From the NCBI GenBank assembly GCA_947628805.1, contig CANRBG010000007.1, positions 1 through 60,989 on the forward strand: a stretch of 60,989 nt of DNA, written 5' to 3'. Both the position numbers and the translations under genes were made by a program. Position 1 is the stretch's first letter; each line of letters starts with the position of its first letter. Under the pieces are notes generated by a model. That model was not told the origin of the DNA, searched no databases, and saw nothing but the letters and a program-made list of their open reading frames with translations. Shown piece after piece: positions 15,593-24,116 of the stretch. This DNA comes from an uncultured Oscillospiraceae bacterium. GTDB taxonomy: Bacteria; Bacillota; Clostridia; Oscillospirales; Oscillospiraceae.

Positions 15593-17857
15593 TCACGCCG
15601 CCGGGTCTACGAGGCTGTATGCGGTGGTGAAATAGACCAGCCCTTCGTCGCTGGGCCCGGCGGAAAACTCGCTCTGGGCTCCCACGGGGGCAAAGGTGTA
15701 TTCCTTGCCGTCTATGGTCTGCGGCCCGGTCAGGGGCAGGCCGTCCTGGAAATAGTAGGTCAGGCCGTTTTGCTCGTACCAGCCGGTATAGCCCGGCTCC
15801 GCAGGCAGGATCTGGGACAGGCGAAAGACGTAGAAGCTGCCGCCGACCCGATCCTCCACGGCGGCCTGCACGGGCCCCCAGTTCAGGGTCAGATACTGCA
15901 TCAGCAGCACCGCGCTGGCCGGGTTGTCGCTGATAAGACGCACATCCTCCCGGAAGAAGGCGTCGGCATAGACGCGGTCAGTGGAAGCGGTGTGGCCGGT
16001 GCCGCCCCAGCGGGAGATGTTGGACGGATAACCGACGGCGCTGTGGAAGGGATCCAGGTTGTTGGAGATCATGTTGGTGTAGAAAGTGACGTCAGGCCGG
16101 TCGCAGACGTACTGCTCCATGGCCTGCTGCTCTCCGGCCACATTCTGGCGGGATACGCTCTGGCGGGCATAGGGGACGTAGCTGGCGGTCAGCACGGCCA
16201 GACAGCACAGCCCGGCCACAACGGCCGCGCTCAGCGCTATGCCGGCCCGGCGGGTCCTGGGAGGCGCCTCCCGGAGTGGACGGTCCGCCGCCAGCAGCAG
16301 CATGATAACGGCGGCGGGGATCGTCGGGACCAGAAATACCCGGAACAGGAACCGGCCGAGCCGGATAAGGTGCAGCCACATCAGCGCCGCGCCGCCCGCG
16401 GCGCACAGCCCGAACAGGACCTCCGGCCACCCGGCCCGTCCGTACACCAGCAGCCGCAGCAGCATCAGCAGCGCCAGCGTGCCCACGGCGGCCGCCAGCA
16501 GCTTCATGCAGGCCAGATGCCCCGTCGTCTCGCTGGCAAGGGCGGTTTGAAGCTGTCCGGCAAAGACGGCGAGAGACCACGTCTTGGCATCCGCGGCGCC
16601 GTCCTGAGCGGCAGGGTCCACGGTGGAGGGGTCCGCGGCAGCGGGATCGTGGGTCGCGTGATACAGCTGGGAGATTTGGATGAACGTATCGGTGTTGATG
16701 CGCGGATCCATGAAAAACCACGCCCGCAGCAAGGTGGACAGCTCCGGTGGGAGCCCCACCTGGGTCAGCTCCTCGTTGGTCATCTGCCCCAGCAGATAGT
16801 CCATGACCTCGGAGCGGCATCTCTCCGCGAAAGAGTAGCTGTACGGGACCGGAGCAGCCGGATCCGGGGCCGGCTCCGGCTGCTCCGCGGCGGCCGGCTC
16901 CTGTCCGGTCAGGTCCTCCAGCGTCAGCGAGGTCACAGCGAACAGACACAGCACCGTCGCCGCCGCCAGGGCGGCCAGCGCTCCCAGCGTCCGCCAGCGG
17001 ACAGGCCGGCCGGCCAGAAGGCATTTGACCGCCTGATAGCCGACAGCCAGCGCCCAGAAGCACACCAGAGCCGTGCCGGTCTCCTCCCGCTGCAGACAGC
17101 AAAGCAGCAGCGGCAGGCTGGCTCCGCCGGCCAGGATCCGGCCCGTCCGGCCTTTTGTCTCGTCCAGGCAGAGGACCAGCGCCACGGCGGCCGTGCCCGC
17201 GACGGCGGGGGTGACGGTGAAGGACAGCTCCGCCACCGTCGGGAAAAACAGGCCCACGCACACGATCATGTGCAGGGCGGGCCCCGTCATGACCGGCCAG
17301 TTATGCCGCCGGAGCTTCAGATAAAGGCACCGGCCCACCACGGTGAGGCAGACGACTATGGCCGCCAGCTGGTACCAGGCGTACCAGTAGCCGTCGGGGC
17401 ACAGGCGGTAGAGCGCGCCCAGAAGGGCGGAAAAAACGATGTGGGAAAAGCCGCTGCCGGCCACGGCGAGCCCCTGTTCCGGGATCGCCCCGATGGTCTG
17501 CATGAGGGCGGTGTCGTCGTTGGTCATGAACTGGATCGCGGTGACCCGACAGGCCCAGAGGAAGAACAGCCCTGTGACTGCCCCGGAGACCAGCCAGCAA
17601 TACCGGTCCTTTTGCAGCGCGGCGCGAAGCTTTGCCCCCAGGGCCCGGCCCCGCTCTGTCAGGGCCAGGGCCAGGCAGAGGACCGGCGCGGCGGCCAGCC
17701 GCGCCATCCGTCCGGGCAGGAACAAGCCGTCCTGAAAAGGCAGGAACACGTCCAAGCCCATGCGGCGGGCCACGCCGCTCTCCACGAGCCCCGCCAGCAG
17801 CACGGCGGCCAGCAGGGCCTCCGCGACGCTGATCCGCCGGGCGGAGCGGTCCGTCAT
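15593..17857 (-). CDS. Large GT-C-like membrane protein
   Basis: 754 residues. The N-terminal two thirds consist of about ten to twelve hydrophobic helices. The first periplasm-facing loop contains the acidic motif FMTNDDTALM, the sort of D-D pair that acts as catalytic base in GT-C transferases. A Pro/Ala-rich loop near residues 318-335 and a soluble C-terminal domain (from about 545) follow. No family is recognised with confidence. Position and architecture suggest an extracytoplasmic sugar transferase or polymerase using undecaprenyl-linked donors. The start overlaps the stop of the WecE gene by 4 bases, with GGAGGCCCGCTC upstream. Confidence 0.7.
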   Translation of the reverse strand: MTDRSARRISVAEALLAAVLLAGLVESGVARRMGLDVFLPFQDGLFLPGRMARLAAAPVLCLALALTERGRALGAKLRAALQKDRYCWLVSGAVTGLFFLWACRVTAIQFMTNDDTALMQTIGAIPEQGLAVAGSGFSHIVFSALLGALYRLCPDGYWYAWYQLAAIVVCLTVVGRCLYLKLRRHNWPVMTGPALHMIVCVGLFFPTVAELSFTVTPAVAGTAAVALVLCLDETKGRTGRILAGGASLPLLLCCLQREETGTALVCFWALAVGYQAVKCLLAGRPVRWRTLGALAALAAATVLCLFAVTSLTLEDLTGQEPAAAEQPEPAPDPAAPVPYSYSFAERCRSEVMDYLLGQMTNEELTQVGLPPELSTLLRAWFFMDPRINTDTFIQISQLYHATHDPAAADPSTVDPAAQDGAADAKTWSLAVFAGQLQTALASETTGHLACMKLLAAAVGTLALLMLLRLLVYGRAGWPEVLFGLCAAGGAALMWLHLIRLGRFLFRVFLVPTIPAAVIMLLLAADRPLREAPPRTRRAGIALSAAVVAGLCCLAVLTASYVPYARQSVSRQNVAGEQQAMEQYVCDRPDVTFYTNMISNNLDPFHSAVGYPSNISRWGGTGHTASTDRVYADAFFREDVRLISDNPASAVLLMQYLTLNWGPVQAAVEDRVGGSFYVFRLSQILPAEPGYTGWYEQNGLTYYFQDGLPLTGPQTIDGKEYTFAPVGAQSEFSAGPSDEGLVYFTTAYSLVDPAA

Positions 17858-18987
17858 GAGCGGGCCTCCTTGTAGAAGGCGATGACCGCGTTGGCGGCTG
17901 TCTCCACCTCCGCGTCCGTCAGGCCGTAATACATGGGCAGCCGCAGCAGCCGCTCGCTCTCCCGGGTGGTGTACCGGTCCTCCCCGTGGAACCGGCCAAA
18001 GCGCAGCCCCGCCACGGCGGAGTGCAAGGGCACATAGTGGAACACGCTGCCCACCCCGTGGGCTTTCAGCCAGGCGATCAGGTCCGTGCGCTCGGCCAGG
18101 TCTTTCGCCTTGATGTAGAACATATGGGCGTTATGCACGCACCCCTCCGGGATATGGGGCAGCTCGATCTGTCCCGCCTCCGCCAGGGGCGTGAGCATCT
18201 GCCGGTAGAGCTCCCAGCAATGGAGCCGGGCGGCGTTGATGTCCTCCGCCATCTCCAGCTGGCCGTAGAGATACGCGGCGTTCAGCTCGCTGGGCAGATA
18301 GCTGGAGCCCAGATCCTCCCAGGTGTACTTGTCCACCTGGCCCCGAAGGAACCTGGCCCGGTTGGTGCCCTTTTCCCGGATGATCTCGGCCCGGGGATCG
18401 TCCTCCCGCAGCAGAAGAGCGCCGCCCTCGCCCATGGAGTAGTTTTTCGACTCATGGAAGCTGTAGCAGCCGTAGTCGCCGATGGCGCCCAGGGCCTTGC
18501 CCTTATAGGTAGCCATGACGCCCTGGGCGGCATCCTCCACCACTTTCAGGCCGTGGCGGCGGGCGATGTCCAAAATGGCGTCCATCTCACAGGCCACGCC
18601 GGCGTAGTGCATGGCGCAGATCACCCGGGTCCTGGGGGTGATGGCGTCCTCGATAAGAGTCTCATCGATGTTCATGGTGTCCGGCCGGATATCCACGAAC
18701 ACCGGCACGGCCCCGGCCAGCACGAAAGCGTTGGCTGTGGAGGAGAAAGTATACGAGGGCAGGATGACCTCGTCCCCCGGCTCCAGCCGGCACAGCAGCG
18801 CGGACATATCCAGCGCGTGGGTGCAGCTGGTAGTCAGCAGGGCCCGGGCTGCGCCGGTGCGCTCCGTGAGCCACGCGTGGCATTTCTTCGTGAAAGCCCC
18901 GTCGCCGCTTATCTTGTGGGAATGGATGGCTTCCAGGACGTATTCGTCCTCTTTGCCGCAGTAGGGGGGCACGTTGAAAGGGATCAT
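17854..18987 (-). CDS. wecE: dTDP-4-amino-4,6-dideoxygalactose transaminase-like
   Basis: 377 residues, the usual WecE/RffA length (about 376). It is a DegT/DnrJ/EryC1 PLP enzyme: the N-terminus IPFNVPPYCGKEDEYVLEAI, the substrate loop SGDGAFTKKCHAWL and the PLP-lysine block SFHESKNYSMGEGGA near residue 180 all fit. It would convert dTDP-4-keto-6-deoxy-glucose to the 4-amino sugar using glutamate. The start at 18987 is favoured over 19002 because GGAGGAGCTTTCT precedes it. No rmlAB genes lie here, so the dTDP-keto sugar must come from elsewhere. The product is a likely substrate for WbqC and the ATP-grasp enzymes (inference). Confidence 0.9.
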   Translation of the reverse strand: MIPFNVPPYCGKEDEYVLEAIHSHKISGDGAFTKKCHAWLTERTGAARALLTTSCTHALDMSALLCRLEPGDEVILPSYTFSSTANAFVLAGAVPVFVDIRPDTMNIDETLIEDAITPRTRVICAMHYAGVACEMDAILDIARRHGLKVVEDAAQGVMATYKGKALGAIGDYGCYSFHESKNYSMGEGGALLLREDDPRAEIIREKGTNRARFLRGQVDKYTWEDLGSSYLPSELNAAYLYGQLEMAEDINAARLHCWELYRQMLTPLAEAGQIELPHIPEGCVHNAHMFYIKAKDLAERTDLIAWLKAHGVGSVFHYVPLHSAVAGLRFGRFHGEDRYTTRESERLLRLPMYYGLTDAEVETAANAVIAFYKEARS

Positions 18988-19038
18988 AGAAAGCTCCTCC
19001 AAAAAGGAATTTATCTGTAGCCGGAAAAACGGTATCTG

Positions 19039-21834
19039 TCAGAACCAGATGATCTTGCCGTCGCGTATGAGGGACACGGTGGGTGCGACATAGAGGAAAC
19101 CGATCACCACCGCCGCCACGACCAGGAAAGCGGCCTGGGTCAGACCGCCCAGCAGCCGGGGCATAGGCCGGGCCCGCCGCCGCAGCAGGGGATTGGCCGC
19201 CGCCCACAGCACGGCCAGCGCGAGACAGGTCCTGCGCAGAACCGTGTTGACGTCAAGCGTTTGCGCCGGGGCGATGGAGACCTCCTGCTCGCCGTCATCG
19301 GCGGTGGAGGCGTAGGCCCCCTCCGGGACCGCGCCCCGGAATACATACACCGTGTTCTCCCCTTTCTGGAGAGGGACCGCGACCATCGAGCTCAGAAAGG
19401 CGTCAAAGCCCGTGTACACGCCGTTGACGGTGCAGGTCCACCAGCCGGACAGGGGCAGGAACAGATACTGGCCGGGCTTGTCCACGGTAATGGTGATGTG
19501 GAAGCCGGTCGATAGACGCTCCACCGTCATGCCCGGGTCCAGGTTCCCGTCCTCGTAAAAGGCGTCCAGCGCCTGTCTGTCCAGAGCCGTCAACTCTATG
19601 TCCCCTTCCGTCAGGTCCATGGCGGAGGTGAAGCGGACGTCCGTCCGGCCCGCCGGGAACAGCCCCAGAGAGAGCAGGTTGGAGTTGAACGCGGCGGGAT
19701 AGACCCGGTTGTCCAGATTGAGGTAGGAGGGCACCGCTATGTCCCGTCCGTTGGCGGTGATGTTCATAGCCATGCCGTCCAGGCGCATGTACAAAAATGC
19801 AGGCCTGTCCAGCGTCACGGTCAGGGTATAGGTCCGCATGCCGCCGCCCTCCGCGGTCATCTCCGTTTCCGGGCTCGCGGCAAGGGTCCCGTTGTCCGAA
19901 TCAGTGAAGGCCCGGTACAGGACGTTGAGCCGGTCCGCCAGGGTGGTCTGATCGTAATATGTCTCCATGGCGTCGGGGTCGAACGTAAGCCCGATCACGC
20001 CGGGATAGCGGCAGGCGCCGATCTGTACGCCGGCCACCGTATCGCCGGGGGCATACAGGTCCGGGTCCAGCTCGCTTTCCGACAGGACCCGGTCCACTCC
20101 CAGGAGCATATCCGTGAACACCGTCCCGCCCGTATCCAGGATGCGGAAGTAGTTGACGGTGTAGCCCAGCTGCCGGAATGCGCTGAGCCGGGCGGAGGAG
20201 TTGTCGGAGTTGATGCTGGAAAGGGCGCTGGTCCCGGCAATGTCGGGGTAACTGGCGCTGAGGCAGCCGTCCACATTCTTGCTCCGGGACAGGGGGGAGA
20301 TGTCCTGGGCGGAGAAGTAATCGTACAACCGCTCCGACACGCCGATGTACGCGGGGTCGTATTCATGGGTGATGGTGTGGTCGTCGCTGGGGGCGATCAG
20401 GCCGGAGGCGTTGACGGCGAGCTGCGCCGTGATGAGCCCGACCATCGCCCAGGCGGCGACCCGCCGGCGGGAGGCCCGCAGGATCAGGTAGTACAGGCAG
20501 ATGGTCCCGGCGCCGGCCAGGACCAGCGCGGCAAAGTAGAGCAGATACCGGGTCCGGCCCATAGAGGCCAGAAAACACGCGCCGTATTCCCGGAACGCGC
20601 TGATGATGACAGGCTCCGTCAGCACCAGCACCACCGCCGCGATACAGCCGGCGGCGGCAGCACGGCGGCGGGGCGGAGCCGGCAGGGTCTCGGCCAAGTC
20701 CCGGTCCTCCAGCGCCGCCCCGGCAAAGCCGATAACGGTGGCGCAGAGCATATAGCCGTAGCGCATGGGGAAGAAGTTGTACTGGCCGAAGTGCCAGGCG
20801 GTATCGATGTTGGTGAAGACCATAGGCAGGGCGAACACCCCGGCCATGTACAGGAAAAACCGCTGTCCCAGCCGGCGGCGTTCCCGCTGCGCCGGCGTCC
20901 CCAGTTCCCGGGTGCGGCGGGCCAGAAGCAGCGCCGCGAAGCACAGCCCCAGCCCCAAAAGCATCAGGAACGTATGGCGGGTATTGGTCAGGTTCCAGGT
21001 GGTCATGCCCGTCTCCAGGCCGGTCTCGACATTCTCCTGAAACCGGGCCGTTTGGGCAATGGAGGCGGCGCCGGACTGCCAGTAGGTGATGGTGGTCCCG
21101 TAGGCCAGGGCCGTGCACAGCCCCAGGTTGAAAAGCCGGCTGCCACGCTGCCGCTTCGGCAGGACCAGATAGCACCAGCCCAGAGAGTACAGCACGATGA
21201 ACGCCGTCAGCATATAGGAGTAATACACGCCCTGATGCAGGAAATAGATATAGCCAAGCGTATAAAGGCCGGGCTTTCCCTCCCGCAGAAGACGGTCCAG
21301 GCCCAGCAGCATCAGAGGAAAGACGGCGACCACGTTCAGCCACATGAAATTGGAATAATACTGCAGCGTATATCCGCAGAAAGTATACACCAGCGCCAGC
21401 GCCGTCCGGCAGGGGACGTCCAGCCTGGGAAACCGGGCGCTGACGGCGATGGCGGCGATCAGGTCGATGATCACCAGATGGATCGCCAGATACAGGCTCA
21501 GCCCCTCCAGCACATGGCCCCGATCCACCAGCATGAACGCCCAGTTGTACGGATACCGCAGCTCCGTCATGGAATAGTTGTATCCCTCCGCCAGACCGGA
21601 ATACCAGGTCGGGCCCCAGGAGGCTCCCCCGTGCAGGGCGTCCCACATGCGGTAATACCCAGGCGTATAAAACTGCGCCGTGTCCATATAGGCCACATTG
21701 TCCTGGCCAAAAGGCCATATGCCCCGCAGAGCGTATACCACCGCCAGAATCGCCGCCGTGAGCCCCGCGGAGAGCAGGCACGTCTCCAGCCCGGCCAGTA
21801 TTCGCTTTTTCCAGCTCTGGGAAGTTATGCTCAT
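19039..21834 (-). CDS. YfhO-family membrane protein, first gene of glycan operon
   Basis: 931 residues. It has multi-pass N-terminal hydrophobic helices, including ALRGIWPFGQDNVAYMDTAQ with the acidic loop residue typical of YfhO. A long extracytoplasmic region spans about residues 470-870, with beta-rich segments, and a final helix lies near the C-terminus. It is distinct from the YfhO protein at 191-2761. It is promoter-proximal in an operon that also holds a GtrB-like transferase, fitting a flippase-independent decoration module in which GtrB charges the lipid and YfhO transfers outside (established for CsbB/YfhO-type systems, inferred here). Confidence 0.85.
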   Translation of the reverse strand: MSITSQSWKKRILAGLETCLLSAGLTAAILAVVYALRGIWPFGQDNVAYMDTAQFYTPGYYRMWDALHGGASWGPTWYSGLAEGYNYSMTELRYPYNWAFMLVDRGHVLEGLSLYLAIHLVIIDLIAAIAVSARFPRLDVPCRTALALVYTFCGYTLQYYSNFMWLNVVAVFPLMLLGLDRLLREGKPGLYTLGYIYFLHQGVYYSYMLTAFIVLYSLGWCYLVLPKRQRGSRLFNLGLCTALAYGTTITYWQSGAASIAQTARFQENVETGLETGMTTWNLTNTRHTFLMLLGLGLCFAALLLARRTRELGTPAQRERRRLGQRFFLYMAGVFALPMVFTNIDTAWHFGQYNFFPMRYGYMLCATVIGFAGAALEDRDLAETLPAPPRRRAAAAGCIAAVVLVLTEPVIISAFREYGACFLASMGRTRYLLYFAALVLAGAGTICLYYLILRASRRRVAAWAMVGLITAQLAVNASGLIAPSDDHTITHEYDPAYIGVSERLYDYFSAQDISPLSRSKNVDGCLSASYPDIAGTSALSSINSDNSSARLSAFRQLGYTVNYFRILDTGGTVFTDMLLGVDRVLSESELDPDLYAPGDTVAGVQIGACRYPGVIGLTFDPDAMETYYDQTTLADRLNVLYRAFTDSDNGTLAASPETEMTAEGGGMRTYTLTVTLDRPAFLYMRLDGMAMNITANGRDIAVPSYLNLDNRVYPAAFNSNLLSLGLFPAGRTDVRFTSAMDLTEGDIELTALDRQALDAFYEDGNLDPGMTVERLSTGFHITITVDKPGQYLFLPLSGWWTCTVNGVYTGFDAFLSSMVAVPLQKGENTVYVFRGAVPEGAYASTADDGEQEVSIAPAQTLDVNTVLRRTCLALAVLWAAANPLLRRRARPMPRLLGGLTQAAFLVVAAVVIGFLYVAPTVSLIRDGKIIWF

Positions 21835-21901
21835 ACGCGCCTCACAGTACCGGACGGTCCGTCAACGCATAAACCGCCATACTAATTATTAACAAATATC
21901 C

Positions 21902-21929
21902 ATTATAGCACGTTATTTCCAAAACGCAA
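21902..21929 (-). promoter_or_regulatory. Promoter of the glycan operon
   Basis: On the minus strand, TTGCGT (21924-21929), a 16-base spacer, TATAAT (21902-21907). The leader before the start codon at 21834 is about 60 bases and AT-rich. No other strong promoter was seen inside the downstream run of closely spaced genes. Confidence 0.7.
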
Positions 21930-21931
21930 CA

Positions 21932-21955
21932 GGGGCCTTGCCGGGCTCAGGCCCC
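21932..21955 (-). terminator. Possible terminator of chromate transporter genes
   Basis: GGGGCCT (21932-21938) pairs with AGGCCCC (21949-21955) across the stop codon of the last chromate transporter gene. The downstream U-tract is weak and runs into the glycan promoter, so some read-through is plausible. Confidence 0.4.
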
Positions 21956-22522
21956 GGCGAACCGGAACACCGCCCCGGCCACGGCCCCGATGAGGATGAG
22001 AAACGCCGGGTGGAGCTTTTTGAACTTCACGCTGACCAGATACACCGCCGCCGCCAGAAGCGCCGCTTTCCAGTCCAGCACGGTCCAGAACCGGTCCCAG
22101 CCCTCCCAGGCGTCCAGATGCAGCAGCACGCCCACGGCCACCCCCAGGCCCGCCGCGGCGATGAGCCCCGTGGAGGCGGGCCGGATGCCGTAAAAGGCCC
22201 CGTTCACATAGCGGTTGTCCCGAAAGGCCCGCAAAAACGCCGCGATGATCACGATGACGATGATGCTGGGGGTCACGATCCCCACGATGGCGCACAGACT
22301 GCCCCAGATCCCCGCGGTGGTATAGCCGGTGTATACCGCCATGTTGATGCCGATGGGGCCGGGGGTGGACTCGCTGACCGCCAGCATATCCGCCACCTGG
22401 TGGGCGGTGAACCAGCCGGTGCGCTCGCCCATGTCGTACAGAAACGGCAGCGTGGCCAGACCCCCGCCCACGGCGAACAGGCCCGTTTGGAAAAACTCCC
22501 AGAAAAGCTGTAAATAGATCAT
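21947..22522 (-). CDS. Chromate transporter, half-size subunit
   Basis: 191 residues with one CHR domain: LFWEFFQTGLFAVGGGLATL near the start and SESTPGPIGINMAVYTGY near residue 60 are family signatures. About six helices. Half-size ChrA proteins work as pairs of opposite topology; the partner is the adjacent upstream gene, overlapping by 4 bases (ATGA). The family exports chromate in exchange or with protons, but in gut Firmicutes the physiological anion is often unknown. Confidence 0.92.
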   Translation of the reverse strand: MIYLQLFWEFFQTGLFAVGGGLATLPFLYDMGERTGWFTAHQVADMLAVSESTPGPIGINMAVYTGYTTAGIWGSLCAIVGIVTPSIIVIVIIAAFLRAFRDNRYVNGAFYGIRPASTGLIAAAGLGVAVGVLLHLDAWEGWDRFWTVLDWKAALLAAAVYLVSVKFKKLHPAFLILIGAVAGAVFRFAGA

Positions 22523-23061
22523 TTCCGGGCCTCCTTTCCCACTCGTACCGCTATGCCCGCGGCGGCCGCCGCCACTACGAACAGCACCGGCGACACGTCC
22601 AGAAAATAGGCCAGCAGGCCCACCGCGATGAACACCGCCAACGTCAGCTTGTCGATCACCGAGGTCTTATAGAGCTTGCACACCGCGTTGAAGATCAGCA
22701 CCGCCACCGCCACCCGGATGCCGGCGAAGGCGTTTTGCACCACCGCGTACTCCGCGAAATTCTGCAACAGCGCGGCGATGATGACGATGATGACGAAGCT
22801 GGGCGCCACCACCCCGTAGGTGGCCAGCAGCGCCCCGGCCACGCCCTTGAGCTTGAAGCCGATGAAGGTGGCCGTGTTCACGGCAATGATGCCGGGGGTG
22901 CACTGGCCGATGGCGTAATAGTCCGTCAGCTCCTCGTTGGTGCACCAGCCCCGGGCGTCCACCACCTCCCGCTGCAAAATGGGCAGCATGGCGTAGCCGC
23001 CCCCGAAGGTGATGGCCCCCATGCGGAAAAACACAGAAAAAAGCTCCCAATATATCTTCAT
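22519..23061 (-). CDS. Chromate transporter, half-size subunit
   Basis: 180 residues from 23061, with IYWELFSVFFRMGAITFGGG at the N-terminus and GQCTPGIIAVNTATFIGF near residue 60. It pairs with the downstream half-transporter. The longer open frame to 23346 reads back over the divergent kinase gene and is not credible. GGGAGGCCCGGTC precedes this ATG, and the start overlaps the stop of a 22-codon leader ORF (TCATGA), so translation is probably coupled to that ORF. Confidence 0.9.
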   Translation of the reverse strand: MKIYWELFSVFFRMGAITFGGGYAMLPILQREVVDARGWCTNEELTDYYAIGQCTPGIIAVNTATFIGFKLKGVAGALLATYGVVAPSFVIIVIIAALLQNFAEYAVVQNAFAGIRVAVAVLIFNAVCKLYKTSVIDKLTLAVFIAVGLLAYFLDVSPVLFVVAAAAAGIAVRVGKEARK

Positions 23062-23126
23062 GACCGGGCCTCCCGCTGTCCCGCCCCGGTCTCCGGAGCG
23101 GAAAAACCATCTTTTTCCAAATTCAT
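23058..23126 (-). CDS. 22-codon leader ORF coupled to chrA
   Basis: A short frame encoding MNLEKDGFSAPETGAGQREA plus two more residues. AAGGGGGATACGGCA is an excellent ribosome binding site for its ATG. Its stop overlaps the chromate transporter start by TCATGA. The peptide has no recognisable function; the arrangement resembles a leader or coupling cistron. It could also be chance, since only 22 codons are involved. Confidence 0.5.
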   Translation of the reverse strand: MNLEKDGFSAPETGAGQREARS

Positions 23127-23139
23127 TGCCGTATCCCCC

Positions 23140-23167
23140 TTGCAAATAGAAAGAATTCTGGTAGAAT
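23140..23167 (+). promoter_or_regulatory. Promoter of pfkB-family kinase gene
   Basis: TTGCAA (23140-23145), a 16-base spacer, TAGAAT (23162-23167). The predicted transcription start falls on or next to the ATG at 23174, implying a leaderless or nearly leaderless message. It overlaps the regulatory region of the divergent chromate transporter genes. Confidence 0.6.
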
Positions 23168-23173
23168 AATACC

Positions 23174-24061
23174 ATGGATATGGAAAAAAAGAAAGTCGCC
23201 GTGATCGGCGCGCTGAATGTGGATATCGGAGGCCGGTCCTCCGGCCCCCTGGCCCCCGGGGACTCCATCCCCGGCAAGGTAGGCGTGACCCTGGGCGGGG
23301 TGGGATGGAACATCGCCCGCAACTGCGCCCTGCTGGGGGCGGACACGTCGTTTTACTCCCTCTTGGGCCGGGACGAGCACGAGAGCACCATCCGGGCCGA
23401 GAGCGAGCGGTACTGTGTCAATATCGACGGCTGCCGCTGGGAGGACGAGCCCAATAACCGGTATCTGTATATCTGCGATGAAAACGGCGACGTGGCCGCC
23501 GCCGTGAACGACATGGCCCTGTGCGGCCGGATGGACGCGGCCTTTGCCGGCCGGTGCGTGAGCGGGCTGGAAAGCGCCGGCGCGGTGGTGGTGGACGCGA
23601 ATCTGCCCCCGGCGACTCTGACCTGGCTGGGGGAGAACCTGACCGTGCCCCTGGTGGCGGACGGGGTCTCCGTTGGCAAGATCGTGCGCCTGCGGCCCAT
23701 CCTGGGCCGGCTGCACACCCTGAAAGCCAACCTGCAGGAGGCCGAGGCCATCACAGGCCGCACCGGAGCGGAGGGCTGCATCCGGGCCCTGCTGGACGCG
23801 GGAGTGAAGCGAGTTGTGCTGTCCATGGGCCCTGGCGGCGTGGTCTGCGGCGATGAGGCCGGCACGTTCCCCGTCCCCTCCGTCCACACGGACGTGGTGG
23901 ATGCCACCGGCGCGGGGGACAGCATGACCGCCGCGCTCACCATGGGACTCGTTCGCGGGATGGATTTTTCCGACTGCGCGGCCCTGGGCGTCACCGCCGC
24001 GGGCATCACCGTGGCCAATCCCGGCGCGGTGACCGCCGCCCTGGCGGTGCTGAGGCCATAA
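23174..24061 (+). CDS. PfkB-family carbohydrate kinase, PsuK-like
   Basis: 295 residues, ribokinase/PfkB fold. VAVIGALNVDIGG opens the N-terminal strand, GGVGWNIARNCALLGAD is the first PfkB signature (near residue 40) and VDATGAGDSMTAAL (near 245) carries the anion hole and catalytic aspartate. The opening and lid resemble pseudouridine kinase, but no psuG neighbour is present, so substrate (pseudouridine, ribose, fructose-type sugar) is undecided. No ribosome binding site precedes the ATG. The gene ends at the hairpin at 24087-24116. Confidence 0.85.
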   Translation: MDMEKKKVAVIGALNVDIGGRSSGPLAPGDSIPGKVGVTLGGVGWNIARNCALLGADTSFYSLLGRDEHESTIRAESERYCVNIDGCRWEDEPNNRYLYICDENGDVAAAVNDMALCGRMDAAFAGRCVSGLESAGAVVVDANLPPATLTWLGENLTVPLVADGVSVGKIVRLRPILGRLHTLKANLQEAEAITGRTGAEGCIRALLDAGVKRVVLSMGPGGVVCGDEAGTFPVPSVHTDVVDATGAGDSMTAALTMGLVRGMDFSDCAALGVTAAGITVANPGAVTAALAVLRP

Positions 24062-24086
24062 AAGCCTCGCGGGGATCAAGGTAACG

Positions 24087-24116
24087 AAAAACGGACTGCC
24101 GAAGCAGTCCGTTTTT
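24087..24116. terminator. Bidirectional intrinsic terminator
   Basis: A 13-bp stem, AAAAACGGACTGC pairing with GCAGTCCGTTTTT around a CGAA/TTCG tetraloop. The A and T runs give a U-tract in both directions. It closes the PfkB kinase gene on the plus strand and the putative small RNA on the minus strand. Confidence 0.92.

Noticed and set aside
14792-17875. 1027-codon plus-strand open frame
   Set aside because: It is antisense to WbqC and the 754-residue membrane protein, is rich in Arg/Gln/Gly/His as expected for a high-GC shadow frame, and has no motifs or ribosome binding site.
3413-21834. Capsule locus with Wzy polymerase
   Set aside because: A flippase is present, but none of the membrane proteins shows a convincing Wzy pattern, so the label was not used.
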